DNA of 64,000 nt, from assembly GCF_002860365.1 (NCBI RefSeq), contig NZ_NMWT01000013.1:62001-126000 (forward strand). The letters run 5' to 3'. A program made the position numbers and the translations under genes. This document shows, piece after piece, positions 33,539 to 43,719 of the stretch. The notes beneath the pieces are model-generated. The model saw only the letters and a list, made by a program, of their open reading frames with translations, was not told the origin of the DNA and made no database searches. This stretch comes from Bifidobacterium parmae (GTDB lineage: Bacteria > Actinomycetota > Actinomycetes > Actinomycetales > Bifidobacteriaceae). Numbering within the stretch: the first letter of the stretch is position 1; each line of letters opens with the position of its first letter.

Positions 33539-34624
33539 TTATTTCTCCGATTCGCGTTTGCGCCCGCGGCCGAGCGTGCGCCACCACGCGTCCTTGGACG
33601 TCTTGCGTTCGCTCTGCCCGTACGGCCAGTTGCTTTCCTCGTCCGGTTCGACGGCGTGCGCAGCCGTCGCCGGTTCCGTGTGCTTCGGCGGCAGTCCGAG
33701 CCGTGCGCGCGCCTCGTCGGGCGTCATGTGGTGCGCGTCGTCGCGACTCGGCGCGTCCGCGGCGGCGGTGCGCCGCGCGTCCCGCCGATCCGCGGCGGCG
33801 TCCTGCGCCGCGCCGCCGGTGCGCTGCTGGATGGCGATCGAGTGTTCGCGCGCGCTCAGCGCCTCCTTCACACCGGGATTCTCCTCGATGACGTGCATGC
33901 CGAACGCGTCGAGCGAGCGGATCGGATCGTATTCGTCGACGAGCGTGTCCATGACGATGAGGTCCTGGTATTTGCCGCTGACCGGATCCCACAGCGCGTC
34001 GCGCGACGTGCCGGACGGCTCGAATCCGAGCGACTGGTAGACGGACACGGACCGCGAGTTCTGTTCGGGCACGGCCACCCAGATGCGGTGCATGCCGAGG
34101 CCGGCGGGTTCGGGGGCGAAACCGTAGGTCATGACGCGCGGCATCGCGTCGCGCGAGTAGCCGCGGCCGCGGTAGTCCTTGCCGAGGATGACCTGGATGC
34201 GCGCGGACTTGGACCATCCGTCGATGTCGATGAGGAAGATCATGCCGATGACGTTGCCGGTGGATGCGGCGTCGACCACGTGATCATCGTCATGATCGGC
34301 GTCGGTGAGCAGCGCCCATGCCATCGTGCGACGGGATTCCGGATCCCCCACGCCGGATTCGCTGGGCGCGCGGCCTTCCGTCCAGGCGACGGAACGACGG
34401 ACCCACGCGTGGACGACGGCGCGTTCGGCGGCCGCGTCCTTGCCGGTGATCTTGGTGGCGCCGCTGAAGGCCTCCAGCTCGTCGAGCTTGGGCAGATCCT
34501 CCACGGTGGCGGGACGCAGATGCACCATTTCGCCGCGGATGGGCGGAATCACGATGCGCTCCGGCAGGTCTCGCCGCGGCTCGGCCACCGTTGCTTCCGT
34601 GTGCTCAGTCATTTCCTTGTCCAT
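33539..34624 (-). CDS. GNAT-family N-acetyltransferase with a disordered C-terminal tail
   Basis: A 361-residue protein. Residues about 30-220 form a GNAT domain: MVHLRPATVEDLPKLDELE, GMIFLIDIDGWSKSARIQVIL, the acetyl-CoA loop GKDYRGRGYSRDAMPRVM and SVSVYQSLGFEPSG. The last ~110 residues are Ala/Arg/Asp-rich and likely disordered, ending KTSKDAWWRTLGRGRKRESEK. The acyl acceptor is unknown. Two ATGs four codons apart (34624 and 34612) are possible; GAGGGA directly abuts the first. It borders the repeat-rich island at 34.6-37.6 kb. Confidence 0.82.
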   Translation of the reverse strand: MDKEMTEHTEATVAEPRRDLPERIVIPPIRGEMVHLRPATVEDLPKLDELEAFSGATKITGKDAAAERAVVHAWVRRSVAWTEGRAPSESGVGDPESRRTMAWALLTDADHDDDHVVDAASTGNVIGMIFLIDIDGWSKSARIQVILGKDYRGRGYSRDAMPRVMTYGFAPEPAGLGMHRIWVAVPEQNSRSVSVYQSLGFEPSGTSRDALWDPVSGKYQDLIVMDTLVDEYDPIRSLDAFGMHVIEENPGVKEALSAREHSIAIQQRTGGAAQDAAADRRDARRTAAADAPSRDDAHHMTPDEARARLGLPPKHTEPATAAHAVEPDEESNWPYGQSERKTSKDAWWRTLGRGRKRESEK

Positions 34625-34730
34625 TCCCTCGCATTCGTTCGCCTGATCGGTATCGCCTCGTTGAAACCAATCATTGACGAAACTATCCTACTCGTCTGCA
34701 TAAACCCTGAAAACCCCCTGACCGCTTTCC

Positions 34731-34778
34731 CGCTCCCGCCACCCGCTCCCGCCACTCGCTCCCGCCACCCGCTCCCCT
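34731..34778. repeat. 13-bp tandem repeat
   Basis: CGCTCCCGCCACC starts at 34731, 34744 and 34757, with a partial fourth unit at 34770. Confidence 0.85.
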
Positions 34779-34802
34779 CGTCAAACCCGGCAACCCCCAT
34801 CC

Positions 34803-34918
34803 CGCTCCCGCCGGCGGGAGCTGTCGGCACAGCCGACTGAGGGTGGTCGGCCACCGCATCGGGGCCCGCAAACGCGGCTATCCACGCGATGCCCTTCTCC
34901 TCGCATGACAAAGGGGCC
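34803..34918 (+). repeat. 115-bp direct repeat, left copy (includes a palindromic element)
   Basis: Begins with the element CGCTCCCGCCGGCGGGAGCT, continues through GGTCGGCCACCGCATCGGGG, and ends CGCATGACAAAGGGGCC. Nearly identical to 37446-37560, with one indel and a few substitutions. The two copies are 2.5 kb apart. Confidence 0.93.
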
Positions 34919-34977
34919 GAGCGCCCCCGCTCCCCTCGCCTTTCCTCCTCTCCCTCCCCGCTCCCCTCAACTTCCCC

Positions 34978-35215
34978 GCGAAACAATATGGTCACCACAC
35001 CGCCACACCATTCCACCACCGCGAAACAAAACGGACACCACACCACCCGCTCATCTCGCCTGCCGTTCCCCGCGAAACAATATGGTCACCACACCACCTC
35101 ACCATTCCACCACCGCGAAACACCGAAGGAACAACACATCCTCCCTGTTTCGCCAACCCGTTCCCGCGAAACAAAACGGACACCACACCACCCGCTCATC
35201 TCGCACCCGCGAAAC
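34978..35215. repeat. GCGAAAC-headed tandem array
   Basis: GCGAAAC heads units starting at 34978, 35021, 35072, 35115, 35166 and 35209. Unit lengths are 43, 51, 43, 51 and 43 bp. Two unit types alternate: GCGAAACAATATGGTCACCA and GCGAAACAAAACGGACACCA, both continuing CACC. An inverted GTTTCGC lies at 35148. Outlying copies occur near 35240 and 35419. Confidence 0.85.
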
Positions 35216-35316
35216 ACTGCGGATATCAGGTGCCGCTGTCGTTTCGCTGGGGCTGTACGGAACCGTATCGAACCATCCGGAACCGTTCAAGACCGTACGG
35301 GGCTGCCTCGGACCAT

Positions 35317-35403
35317 CCGGCACCCATCCAAGACCGTCCGGGACTCCGGCACCCATCCAAGACGGTTCGGGACTCCGGAACCCATCCAAGACGGTTCGGA
35401 ACC
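35317..35403. repeat. 29-bp tandem triplicate
   Basis: Units start at 35317, 35346 and 35375 with core CCGGCACCCATCCAAGACGG. Non-coding. Confidence 0.85.
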
Positions 35404-35621
35404 ATATCGGACAGTCTCAGCGAAACAAACCAGCCATCACACAGCTCGGACGCCTCCCCCGCAGCGACTGCGCACCAGCTTTGCATCGCCGGAGGGCTGC
35501 CACATGAGGTGTGCGATCGTCCGGACCCGGCAATGCAGTCGCGGACCACGCGGCCCGTACGTCAACCCATGCGGGCACCCCGCGTCGGCAGGCCCAAGGA
35601 CGCGTTCACCTCCGTCGTACG

Positions 35622-36575
35622 TCAACCCATGCAGGGCACTCCGGCACCCAGCAGTTTGTTGCAAAGCGGATTGCATTGGACCACGTCATCGAATGTGAAC
35701 CGGACAATCGCCGTCACCCCTGCTCGACGCAATGCGGCCTCACGTTCACGTTCCGCCAGTACCACGCCTTGGATGCTCCTCCGATTCGCCATGCCGGGAT
35801 CCACATACTTCTGCGTACCGTCGAATTCTCCGACGACGATCCGTCCATCGGCCAGCCGCCACACGAAATCCACGCGATACGATTTCCCCGTATCGGGATC
35901 GGTGAACGCGACCTGGATCTGTGGAATCATGAACCGCTGTTCGATCATCGTGGCCCGCGCCAATGATTCTCCGCCGTTCTCGCTCAACGGGTTCGCATAC
36001 CGCAACAATTGGAATATGGGAGTGTAATCACGGCGCGTTCCACTGCATGCGGCCAGCACGTCGTCGACGGTCACGCCTTTCGCCAACGCCGAATCCATAA
36101 TCGGCAAGACATCCCGGAAGCCAAGCAGCAGACCGCAATCGACCACGGTTCGCGCGCCGTCTGTCACGGGGATGCCATTGGCCGTCACGCATCGACGAGA
36201 CGGCGAACGCAGCAGCTTCACCTGTCGCTTCTCGCCCATGACGGTGCCTTTCGTCGCAGTGAGGACGGTGACCGTACCGTCGTGAAGACTCCACTGATGC
36301 TCGAACCCGTGCGCCGCGGCCGCGGTGATGCCACCGAACCGCCACGAGTCATGCCGGACATGCATCGCACGCGCGAGATGCAGCGTCCGCTCGGGGGGAT
36401 CCAACGATTGCCAGTACAACACATCGGCATACATGTTGGGGGCGGCGCGATGCAGTTCCTTCGCGTGGACACGGCGCGCCAGAGCCTGCCGTTGCGCGGA
36501 TGTGCTGCCGAATACGCATCGGCGCTCGGCTTGCGCGGTCTTGATCAGTGCCGCGACTTCCTTGTGTCGTCTCAT
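35622..36575 (-). CDS. AbiEi-like / endonuclease-like protein
   Basis: A 317-residue protein. The N-terminal half resembles the AbiEi antitoxin-type region common in actinobacterial hypothetical proteins: LARAMHVRHDSWRFGGITAA, AHGFEH, and later GIPVTDGARTVVDCGLLL. The C-terminal half is DUF559/Vsr-nuclease-like: IPQIQVAFTDPDTGKSYRVD, FVWRLADGRIVVGEFDGTQKY with candidate Asp and Glu-x-Asp metal ligands, and EREREAALRRAGVTAIVRFT. No AbiEii nucleotidyltransferase partner is present, so an abortive-infection pair is not complete. Start ATG at 36573-36575 is followed by MRRHKEVAAL; a TACCGT 6 nt upstream suggests a leaderless mRNA. It is the only gene in the repeat island and may be horizontally acquired. 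Confidence 0.7.
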   Translation of the reverse strand: MRRHKEVAALIKTAQAERRCVFGSTSAQRQALARRVHAKELHRAAPNMYADVLYWQSLDPPERTLHLARAMHVRHDSWRFGGITAAAAHGFEHQWSLHDGTVTVLTATKGTVMGEKRQVKLLRSPSRRCVTANGIPVTDGARTVVDCGLLLGFRDVLPIMDSALAKGVTVDDVLAACSGTRRDYTPIFQLLRYANPLSENGGESLARATMIEQRFMIPQIQVAFTDPDTGKSYRVDFVWRLADGRIVVGEFDGTQKYVDPGMANRRSIQGVVLAEREREAALRRAGVTAIVRFTFDDVVQCNPLCNKLLGAGVPCMG

Positions 36576-36833
36576 GTTCCAACGGTAAATGCGGCTTGCC
36601 GAGCGGCGCCAACGATTCCGGGGCATGTGGTCAGAGCCCCGAACCTCGGCGTGTCACGGTTCGGCGGCATCGCGTTTTCGTTGGAACGATGCGGATTCGC
36701 ATACAAGACATACGGTCCGGTCAGGTATATCGTGCCATGTGGATAACCGGGTTCACGATGATTCCCGGGGACCATCCGGTCATCCACGGCACCGATCGCC
36801 GCGTCGCAGCAGTCCCCCGAAGTCCGAGCGAAG

Positions 36834-36931
36834 CGAAGCAGTTCCCGGAGGGGTGGGATACGAGACGAACCAGTTCCCTGAGAGGGTGGGACGCGAAACG
36901 AACCAGTTCCCGGAAAGGGCGGGACGCGAAG
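36834..36931. repeat. 33-bp tandem triplicate
   Basis: Units start at 36834, 36866 and 36899 with core CGAACCAGTTCCCGGA, then GGGTGGGACGCGAA. Each unit ends in the same CGAA(A/G)CG word found in the array at 34978. Confidence 0.85.
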
Positions 36932-37369
36932 CGAAACGGCAATGCGATAACCGGACCGTTTCGCGGAGCGACATCTCAGCGAAACAGCGTGTAGTCCCGG
37001 CTCCCGTTTCGTTTCGCTGGAGTGGCGCAGCGAAACAATCCGGGCGGACGATGACTGGCATGCTTCGCGGAGCGGCATCTCCGCGAAGCGATATGGACAT
37101 AAGGCTCCCTCATCGAATCGCGGATGACAGATCGACACAACCTCGACCCGTCTCTCCTCGCTCCCACCGGAGGGAGCGATGGTGGACCAGGAAAACGCGC
37201 CCAGCACCACACATCCCGAGCCCTCCGGCGGAATCCGTCGGGGACCGCCTACCACGTGATGACGTTCGACGGGTGCCCCGCTCCACGCCGACGGGGAATT
37301 TCCGGCGAAGCAGACCGAGAGGGACCACATGGCATGCTCCTGCCGGCAAAACCTGACAAAGCCACACAC

Positions 37370-37412
37370 CTCCGCCGGCGGGAGCTGTCGGCGCGGCCGA
37401 CTGAGGGTGGTC
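37370..37412 (+). repeat. two-hairpin palindromic element
   Basis: CTCCGCCGGCGGGAG, CTGTCGGCGCGGCCGAC, TGAGGGTGGTC; 34 bp before the right 115-bp repeat. Confidence 0.85.
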
Positions 37413-37445
37413 CTCCCGCCGCCAACCCCCGCAAGCCACACCCCT

Positions 37446-37560
37446 CGCTCCCGCCGGCGGGAGCTGTCGGCACAGCCGACTGAGGGTGGTCGGCCACCGC
37501 ATCGGGGCCGCAGACGCGGCTATCCATGCGATGCCCTTCTCTTCGCATGACAAAGGGGCC
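37446..37560 (+). repeat. 115-bp direct repeat, right copy
   Basis: Near-identical partner of 34803-34918, again beginning with a palindromic element and ending CGCATGACAAAGGGGCC. Together they bracket the AbiEi-like gene and its arrays. Confidence 0.93.
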
Positions 37561-37774
37561 TAGCGGTTTCCCGCTCGACCCCTTCAGCCCGGCCTACGGC
37601 GGGGAGCCCCCGCCTGATAAGCGGAGAAACTCCCCTACCTAGTGCATCGCATTGTGCCCGGCCGGCCCCGTAGGGGACTCCCCGAGCCCAGCGATCCAGC
37701 CAGCCAATCGAATCAACCGATCCGACCGGCCGATCAACTGACCAAACGGTCAACCGACCGACCAACCAATCAAA

Positions 37775-39274
37775 TCAGCCCTTGATCTTGCCCATGACGA
37801 TCTTGGTGACGGCCTTCGCGTCGGCCTGGCCGCGCGTCGCCCTCATCACGGCGCCGATGATCACGCCCATCGGCTTCATGTTGCCGCTCTTGAGCTTCTC
37901 GACGACGTCCGGGTTGGCTTCGAACGCCGCGTCGACCGCCGCCTCGATGGCACCGGAGTCCTCGACGATCTTGTAGCCGTGCTTCTTGACGACCTCGTCC
38001 GGGGTGCCTTCACCGGCGAGCACGCCGGCGATGGTCTGCTTGGCGAGCTTGTCGTTGAGCTTGCCGTCGGCGATGAGCTTCTCGACCTCGGCCACGTCGG
38101 CCGGGGTGACGGGCAGCTCCTCAAGCGAGACGCCCTTCGCGTTGGCTTCGCGGGACAGCTCGCCCAGCCACCACTTGCGCGCGCCGCCGGCGGTCGCGCC
38201 GGCCTTGACGGTCTCCTCGATCAGGTCGAGGGCGTCGGCGTTGAGGATGTCGCGCAGCTGCAGGTCGGTCAGGCCCCATTCGGCCTTGAGACGGTTGCGG
38301 CGCTCGCGCGGCATCTCCGGCATCTGCGCCTCCATCTCGGCGATGTGCTCCTTGGTGATGTGGAGCATGACCAGATCCGGATCCGGGAAGTAGCGGTAGT
38401 CGTCCGCGTCGGACTTGAGACGGCCGCCGGCGGTGGTCTGCGTGGCCTCGTCCCAGTGGCGGGTCTCCTGCAGGATCTCCTTGCCTTCGTCGAGGCGCGC
38501 GGCCTGACGGCGGATCTCGTACTGGATGGTCTTCTCGATGCCGCGGAACGAGTTCACGTTCTTGGTCTCGGAACGGGTGCCGTACGGGGCGTCGGCGGAC
38601 GGGCGCAGCGACACGTTCACGTCGGCGCGCATGTTGCCCTGCTCCATGCGGGCGTGGGAGATGCCCAGCGCGCGCACGATGTCGCGGATGGCGCGCATGT
38701 ACGCGCCGGCGATCTCCGGAGCGCGGTCGCCCGCGCCCTCGATCGGCTTGGTCACGATCTCGATGAGCGGCACGCCGGCGCGGTTGTAGTCGACCAGCGA
38801 GTGGTCGGCGCCTTCGATGCGGCCGTCGGCGCCGCCCACGTGGGTGTTCTTGCCGGCGTCGTCCTCGATGTGGGCGCGCTCGATCGGCACGCGGAAGACG
38901 GTGCCGTCCTCCAGTTCGACGTCCAGGTAGCCGTTGCCGTTGGTCGGCTTGTCGTACTGGGAGATCTGGTAGTCGCGCGGCATGTCCGGGTAGAAGTAGT
39001 TCTTGCGGGCGAACTGGCTCCACTCGGCGATCTCGCAGTGCAGGGCGAGACCCAGCTTGATCGCGTAGTCGACGGCCGTCTTGTTGACGACCGGCAGCGA
39101 GCCGGGCAGGCCGAGGCTCACCGGGGTGAGCTGCGTGTTCGGCTCGCCGCCGAAGCTCACTTCGGCCGGGCAGAACAGCTTGGTCGTCGTGCACAGCTCG
39201 ACGTGCGTCTCAAGGCCGAACACCACATCGTACTTCTTGGTGGCATCGGCGTACTTCATCAGTTTTTCAGCCAT
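37775..39274 (-). CDS. gatB: Asp-tRNA(Asn)/Glu-tRNA(Gln) amidotransferase subunit B
   Basis: A 499-residue subunit that binds mischarged tRNA and activates its Glu/Asp side chain with [12 protein letters not shown] at residues 19-27 and the metal/ATP region [27 protein letters not shown], and [19 protein letters not shown] are diagnostic. The C-terminal helical YqeY-like tail ([19 protein letters not shown]) contacts tRNA. It is the last gene of gatC-gatA-gatB, 31 bp after gatA. The organism therefore probably makes Gln-tRNA(Gln) and/or Asn-tRNA(Asn) by transamidation. Confidence 0.97.
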   Translation of the reverse strand: MAEKLMKYADATKKYDVVFGLETHVELCTTTKLFCPAEVSFGGEPNTQLTPVSLGLPGSLPVVNKTAVDYAIKLGLALHCEIAEWSQFARKNYFYPDMPRDYQISQYDKPTNGNGYLDVELEDGTVFRVPIERAHIEDDAGKNTHVGGADGRIEGADHSLVDYNRAGVPLIEIVTKPIEGAGDRAPEIAGAYMRAIRDIVRALGISHARMEQGNMRADVNVSLRPSADAPYGTRSETKNVNSFRGIEKTIQYEIRRQAARLDEGKEILQETRHWDEATQTTAGGRLKSDADDYRYFPDPDLVMLHITKEHIAEMEAQMPEMPRERRNRLKAEWGLTDLQLRDILNADALDLIEETVKAGATAGGARKWWLGELSREANAKGVSLEELPVTPADVAEVEKLIADGKLNDKLAKQTIAGVLAGEGTPDEVVKKHGYKIVEDSGAIEAAVDAAFEANPDVVEKLKSGNMKPMGVIIGAVMRATRGQADAKAVTKIVMGKIKG

Positions 39275-39305
39275 GATGTTGTCCTTGTAATCCTTCCGAT
39301 GTCAC

Positions 39306-40856
<1,551 letters not shown>

Positions 40857-40862
40857 ATCGGC

Positions 40863-41162
40863 TCACTCCTCGCTTCCCAGGATGCGCGGCGCGACGAACA
40901 TGCCGGCCTCGGTCTTCGGGCCGCCGGCGAGCGCCTCGGCCTGCGTCAGCGGCGTGACCGGCACGTCCGGGCGCAGGTACGCCTCGAGCGGGACCGGGTT
41001 GGCGGTCGGTTCGACGTCGTCGGAGGCGACCTCCTGGACCTTGTTGATGGAATCGGCGATGACGTTCAGCTCGCCCTGCAGACGGGTGATCTCCTCATCG
41101 GTGAGCGCGATTCGGGCCAGATCGCCCAAATGCACGATTTCTTCGCGTGTGAATGTAGGCAT
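40863..41162 (-). CDS. gatC: Asp-tRNA(Asn)/Glu-tRNA(Gln) amidotransferase subunit C
   Basis: A 99-residue subunit that wraps around the GatA-GatB interface and stabilises it. The start [20 protein letters not shown] and the later [14 protein letters not shown] and [10 protein letters not shown] match the family. It is the first gene of the operon. TATAGT exactly 7 nt before the ATG and the lack of a ribosome binding site indicate a leaderless operon mRNA. Confidence 0.95.
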   Translation of the reverse strand: MPTFTREEIVHLGDLARIALTDEEITRLQGELNVIADSINKVQEVASDDVEPTANPVPLEAYLRPDVPVTPLTQAEALAGGPKTEAGMFVAPRILGSEE

Positions 41163-41169
41163 GCGCCTA

Positions 41170-41175
41170 ACTATA
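41170..41175 (-). promoter_or_regulatory. -10 box of the leaderless gatCAB operon
   Basis: TATAGT on the minus strand ends 7 nt before the gatC ATG. Confidence 0.6.
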
Positions 41176-41194
41176 CGAGCAATTTATGACACGC

Positions 41195-41233
41195 GGGGGC
41201 CCGGTGCCATGCGTTCGATGGCACCGGGCCCCC
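41195..41233. terminator. strong 16-bp hairpin
   Basis: GGGGGCCCGGTGCCAT (41195-41210) pairs perfectly with ATGGCACCGGGCCCCC (41218-41233). It probably terminates the leftward beta-helix gene before the gatC promoter. Confidence 0.85.
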
Positions 41234-41236
41234 ACT

Positions 41237-41305
41237 GTCGCCGGACGATCGCCGGACGATCGCTTGACCGTCGCCGGACGATCGCCGGACCGTCGGACGG
41301 CTATC
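41237..41305. repeat. 11-bp tandem repeat
   Basis: CGCCGGACGAT repeats at least four times with variants (CGCTTGACCGT, CGCCGGACCGT). Non-coding, downstream of the beta-helix surface protein. Confidence 0.75.
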
Positions 41306-41362
41306 GTCCGGTCATGTTCCGGCGCACCGTCGCGCTATCCGCGTTCCGGCGCGCCGTCGCGT

Positions 41363-43600
41363 TCAGCGACGCCTGCGCGAAACGGCGACCATGCCGCCGG
41401 CGACGGCGATCAGCGCGATCGCCGCGGCGGCGACCTGCAGGACGCTGGAGCCGGTGGCGGACAGCTTGTTCGCCGGCTTGGTGGCGGGCTTGGTCGCCTC
41501 CGGCTTGCTTTCCGGCTTGCCCGGCTGCTCCGGGGTGGTCTTCTTCACGCCGAACGTGCCGTCGGCGTTCTCGATCACCTCGTAGCCGTCGGCGAGGTAG
41601 CCGGCGTTCGGCTTGATGGTGAACGTGCCGCCGCTGATGGAGAATCCGGCGTCGGCCGCGTCCGCCTTGGCGTCGGATTGGGCGATCGGGCCCTGCACGG
41701 TGCCGCCGTTGATGGCGATCGCGCCGGTGCCCCGGCTCTGGTCCTGGTAGATCGCGGTCTGCTCGCCGGTCGCGGTGATGGTGCCGCCGCTGACGGTGAG
41801 CGTGCCGGGCGCGCTGGTGGCCGACTTGTCGACGCGGATGTTCCATACGATGCGCGCGTCGTCGTTCGTCGCGGTGAGCGTGCCGCCGGCGATCTCGGCG
41901 GTGCCGTAGTTGAGCACGGCCGCCGACGTGCCGGTGATGGTGCCGCCGTTGACGGTCAGCTTGCCGTATTCGTCGTTCTTGATGTACAGGCCGCCGGTGA
42001 TGGTGCCGCCGTTGATGGTGAGTTCGGCGGTCTTCTCGTCCGGGTTGTCCTTGATGCCGTTGCGGAAGCCGTTGGCGATGACGCTGGAGAACTTGGACGG
42101 GGTGCCGTCGGCGAGCTTGGATTCGACGGTGACGCCGTCGTTGATGGTCATCGCGCCCATGTTCTGCAGCGTGTAGAACGAGTTGCCGCCGTTGTTCTTC
42201 GGGTCGGAGCCGGCCTCCTGGGAGCGGCGGAACGTGCCGCCGTCGAGCGTGGCGGTCGCGCCGATCGTGTTCTTGACCGCGGCCTTGCCGTGCGTCACGT
42301 TGTCGACGACGCCGGTCTTCTTGGCGCTGGAGTCGGTGACGGTGAGCGTGCCGTTGTTGACGATCGTGTCGGCGGTCTTGTTGGTGAGCGTGTAGCCGTT
42401 GAGGTCGATGGTGACGGTCTTGCCGGCGGGGATCGTCACGTCCTCGGCGACGTTCTGCAGCAGCGTGACCTTGGTGGCGCCCGCGGCGAGCGCGGCGGCG
42501 ACGGACGCGTAGTTCTTGCCGTCCTGGTCGGCGACGAGGACGCTGCCGCCGTTGTACGGGTACTGCGTGTTCTCGCCGAACGTGTTGTCCTTGATGGTCG
42601 CGCCGCCCTGCGTCACGTAGTTGCCGAGCAGCACGCCGGCGAAGGAGTCGAGCGTGTTGCCGCTGACGGTCAGGCCGACGTTCGGGCCCTGGCTCGGCCA
42701 CACGCTGTAGGAGACGGCCGCATAGCCTTCGATCGTGTTGCCGCTGACGGTGGTGTTCTTCGTGGCGGTGACGGCGATGCCGTACGTCCTCGACTTGTCG
42801 GCGGCGAGGCCGGTGGCGTTCGTCACCGTGTTGCCGCTGATGGTGGTGTCGGTGATGCCGTAGGAGCCGGCCGCGGTGTTGCCGTTGCCGACGACGAACA
42901 TCATCGATCCGGACGTGCCGGCGCCGGAGATCGGGCCGGCGGTGACGGTGTTGTTCTCGATCTTCGTTCCGCTGATCGGGTTCGTGCCGTTGCCGATGAT
43001 GTTCACGCCGACGGCCGAGTTGTTGACGACCTGCCCGAGCTTGAACGTGTTGCCGCTGATGACGGTGCCGTTCGCGCCGCCCTCAAGCCACACGGAGCTG
43101 GGCTGCCAGTCCTTGTTCTGCGAGGCGCCGGTCGCCGGGTCGCCCGCGGCGATGACGAACGTGTTGCCGGTGATGGTCACGCCGGTCGCCTTGTTGCTGA
43201 CGATCACGTTCTGCGCGTTCGTGCTGGTGGCCGGGTCGAGCGTGAACGTCACGCCCTTCACGGTCACGCCGGAGGCGTTGATGCGCAGGCTGCCGGTGAA
43301 CACGGTGCCTTCCGCGGCCGTGATGGTGATCTTCTTCCTGACGACCAGGCTGTCGGCGATGGTGCCGCTCAGCGTGACCGTGTCGCCATCGTTGGCGGCG
43401 TCGAGCTTCGCCTGCCAGCCGTCCACCTGGTCGGCCAGCGGCACGGGCGTGTCCGCGAGCGTCGTGGACGCCGCCGGCGCCGGTGTGAGGGCCGCGTCGC
43501 CGTCGGCCGCCCATGCGGCGGGCGCGCCGATGCCCAGTGTCGCCGCGGCGGCGAGCACCGCGATGCCGATACGCCATGATCGCTTCGATTGCTTCATCAT
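41363..43600 (-). CDS. secreted right-handed beta-helix surface protein with sortase-like tail
   Basis: A 745-residue exported protein. The signal peptide (IGIAVLAAAATLGIGAPAAWA) ends near residue 33. Residues about 60-350 contain repeating ITGNTF, ISGNTF, ISGNTV and VSGNTI turns of a pectate-lyase-like parallel beta-helix. The region from about 400 to 640 has a second set of LTINGGTITGG and VSGGTITATG coils. The end is LSATGSS, a hydrophobic helix and RRRR, a divergent LPXTG-type anchor. A Lys/Pro spacer (KPESKPEATKPATKP) precedes it. Such proteins bind or cleave host or plant glycans, but no catalytic residues can be assigned. The start is the first of two ATGs (43598-43600), with AGGAAGAAC upstream. 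Confidence 0.82.
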   Translation of the reverse strand: MMKQSKRSWRIGIAVLAAAATLGIGAPAAWAADGDAALTPAPAASTTLADTPVPLADQVDGWQAKLDAANDGDTVTLSGTIADSLVVRKKITITAAEGTVFTGSLRINASGVTVKGVTFTLDPATSTNAQNVIVSNKATGVTITGNTFVIAAGDPATGASQNKDWQPSSVWLEGGANGTVISGNTFKLGQVVNNSAVGVNIIGNGTNPISGTKIENNTVTAGPISGAGTSGSMMFVVGNGNTAAGSYGITDTTISGNTVTNATGLAADKSRTYGIAVTATKNTTVSGNTIEGYAAVSYSVWPSQGPNVGLTVSGNTLDSFAGVLLGNYVTQGGATIKDNTFGENTQYPYNGGSVLVADQDGKNYASVAAALAAGATKVTLLQNVAEDVTIPAGKTVTIDLNGYTLTNKTADTIVNNGTLTVTDSSAKKTGVVDNVTHGKAAVKNTIGATATLDGGTFRRSQEAGSDPKNNGGNSFYTLQNMGAMTINDGVTVESKLADGTPSKFSSVIANGFRNGIKDNPDEKTAELTINGGTITGGLYIKNDEYGKLTVNGGTITGTSAAVLNYGTAEIAGGTLTATNDDARIVWNIRVDKSATSAPGTLTVSGGTITATGEQTAIYQDQSRGTGAIAINGGTVQGPIAQSDAKADAADAGFSISGGTFTIKPNAGYLADGYEVIENADGTFGVKKTTPEQPGKPESKPEATKPATKPANKLSATGSSVLQVAAAAIALIAVAGGMVAVSRRRR

Positions 43601-43719
43601 GATTCTCGTTCTTCCTGCAGGAACTCCTGCGTTCATCTCCTGACGGGAATCGTTGCAACCGTCAAAATCAACAACGTCGACTTCGCCGTCTCACGTTCCC
43701 CCACCACGCACTTTACCCG

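Larger units (their letters stand above)
34625..35621. other. 997-bp repeat-rich non-coding region
   Basis: No convincing gene. It contains a 13-bp repeat, the left copy of a 115-bp direct repeat, a GCGAAAC array with 43/51-bp spacing, and a 29-bp triplicate, listed separately. Open frames here have no RBS and consist of repeat translations. Confidence 0.6.
36576..37774. other. 1.2-kb repeat-rich non-coding region
   Basis: No supported gene. It holds the 33-bp triplicate, further GCGAAAC/GTTTCGC words (36893, 36973, 37006-37016, 37029), two palindromic elements, the right 115-bp repeat, and a low-complexity ACCAACCGACC tract just after the gatB stop (about 37690-37770). Confidence 0.6.

Noticed and set aside
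34978-35215. CRISPR array built on GCGAAAC
   Set aside because: Only short words are shared, the supposed spacers repeat between units, and no cas genes are nearby.
36576-37441. A leftward gene with 11-residue repeats (FRVPP-type)
   Set aside because: It has no ribosome binding site, no family, and its sequence is explained by the 33-bp triplicate and GCGAAAC words.
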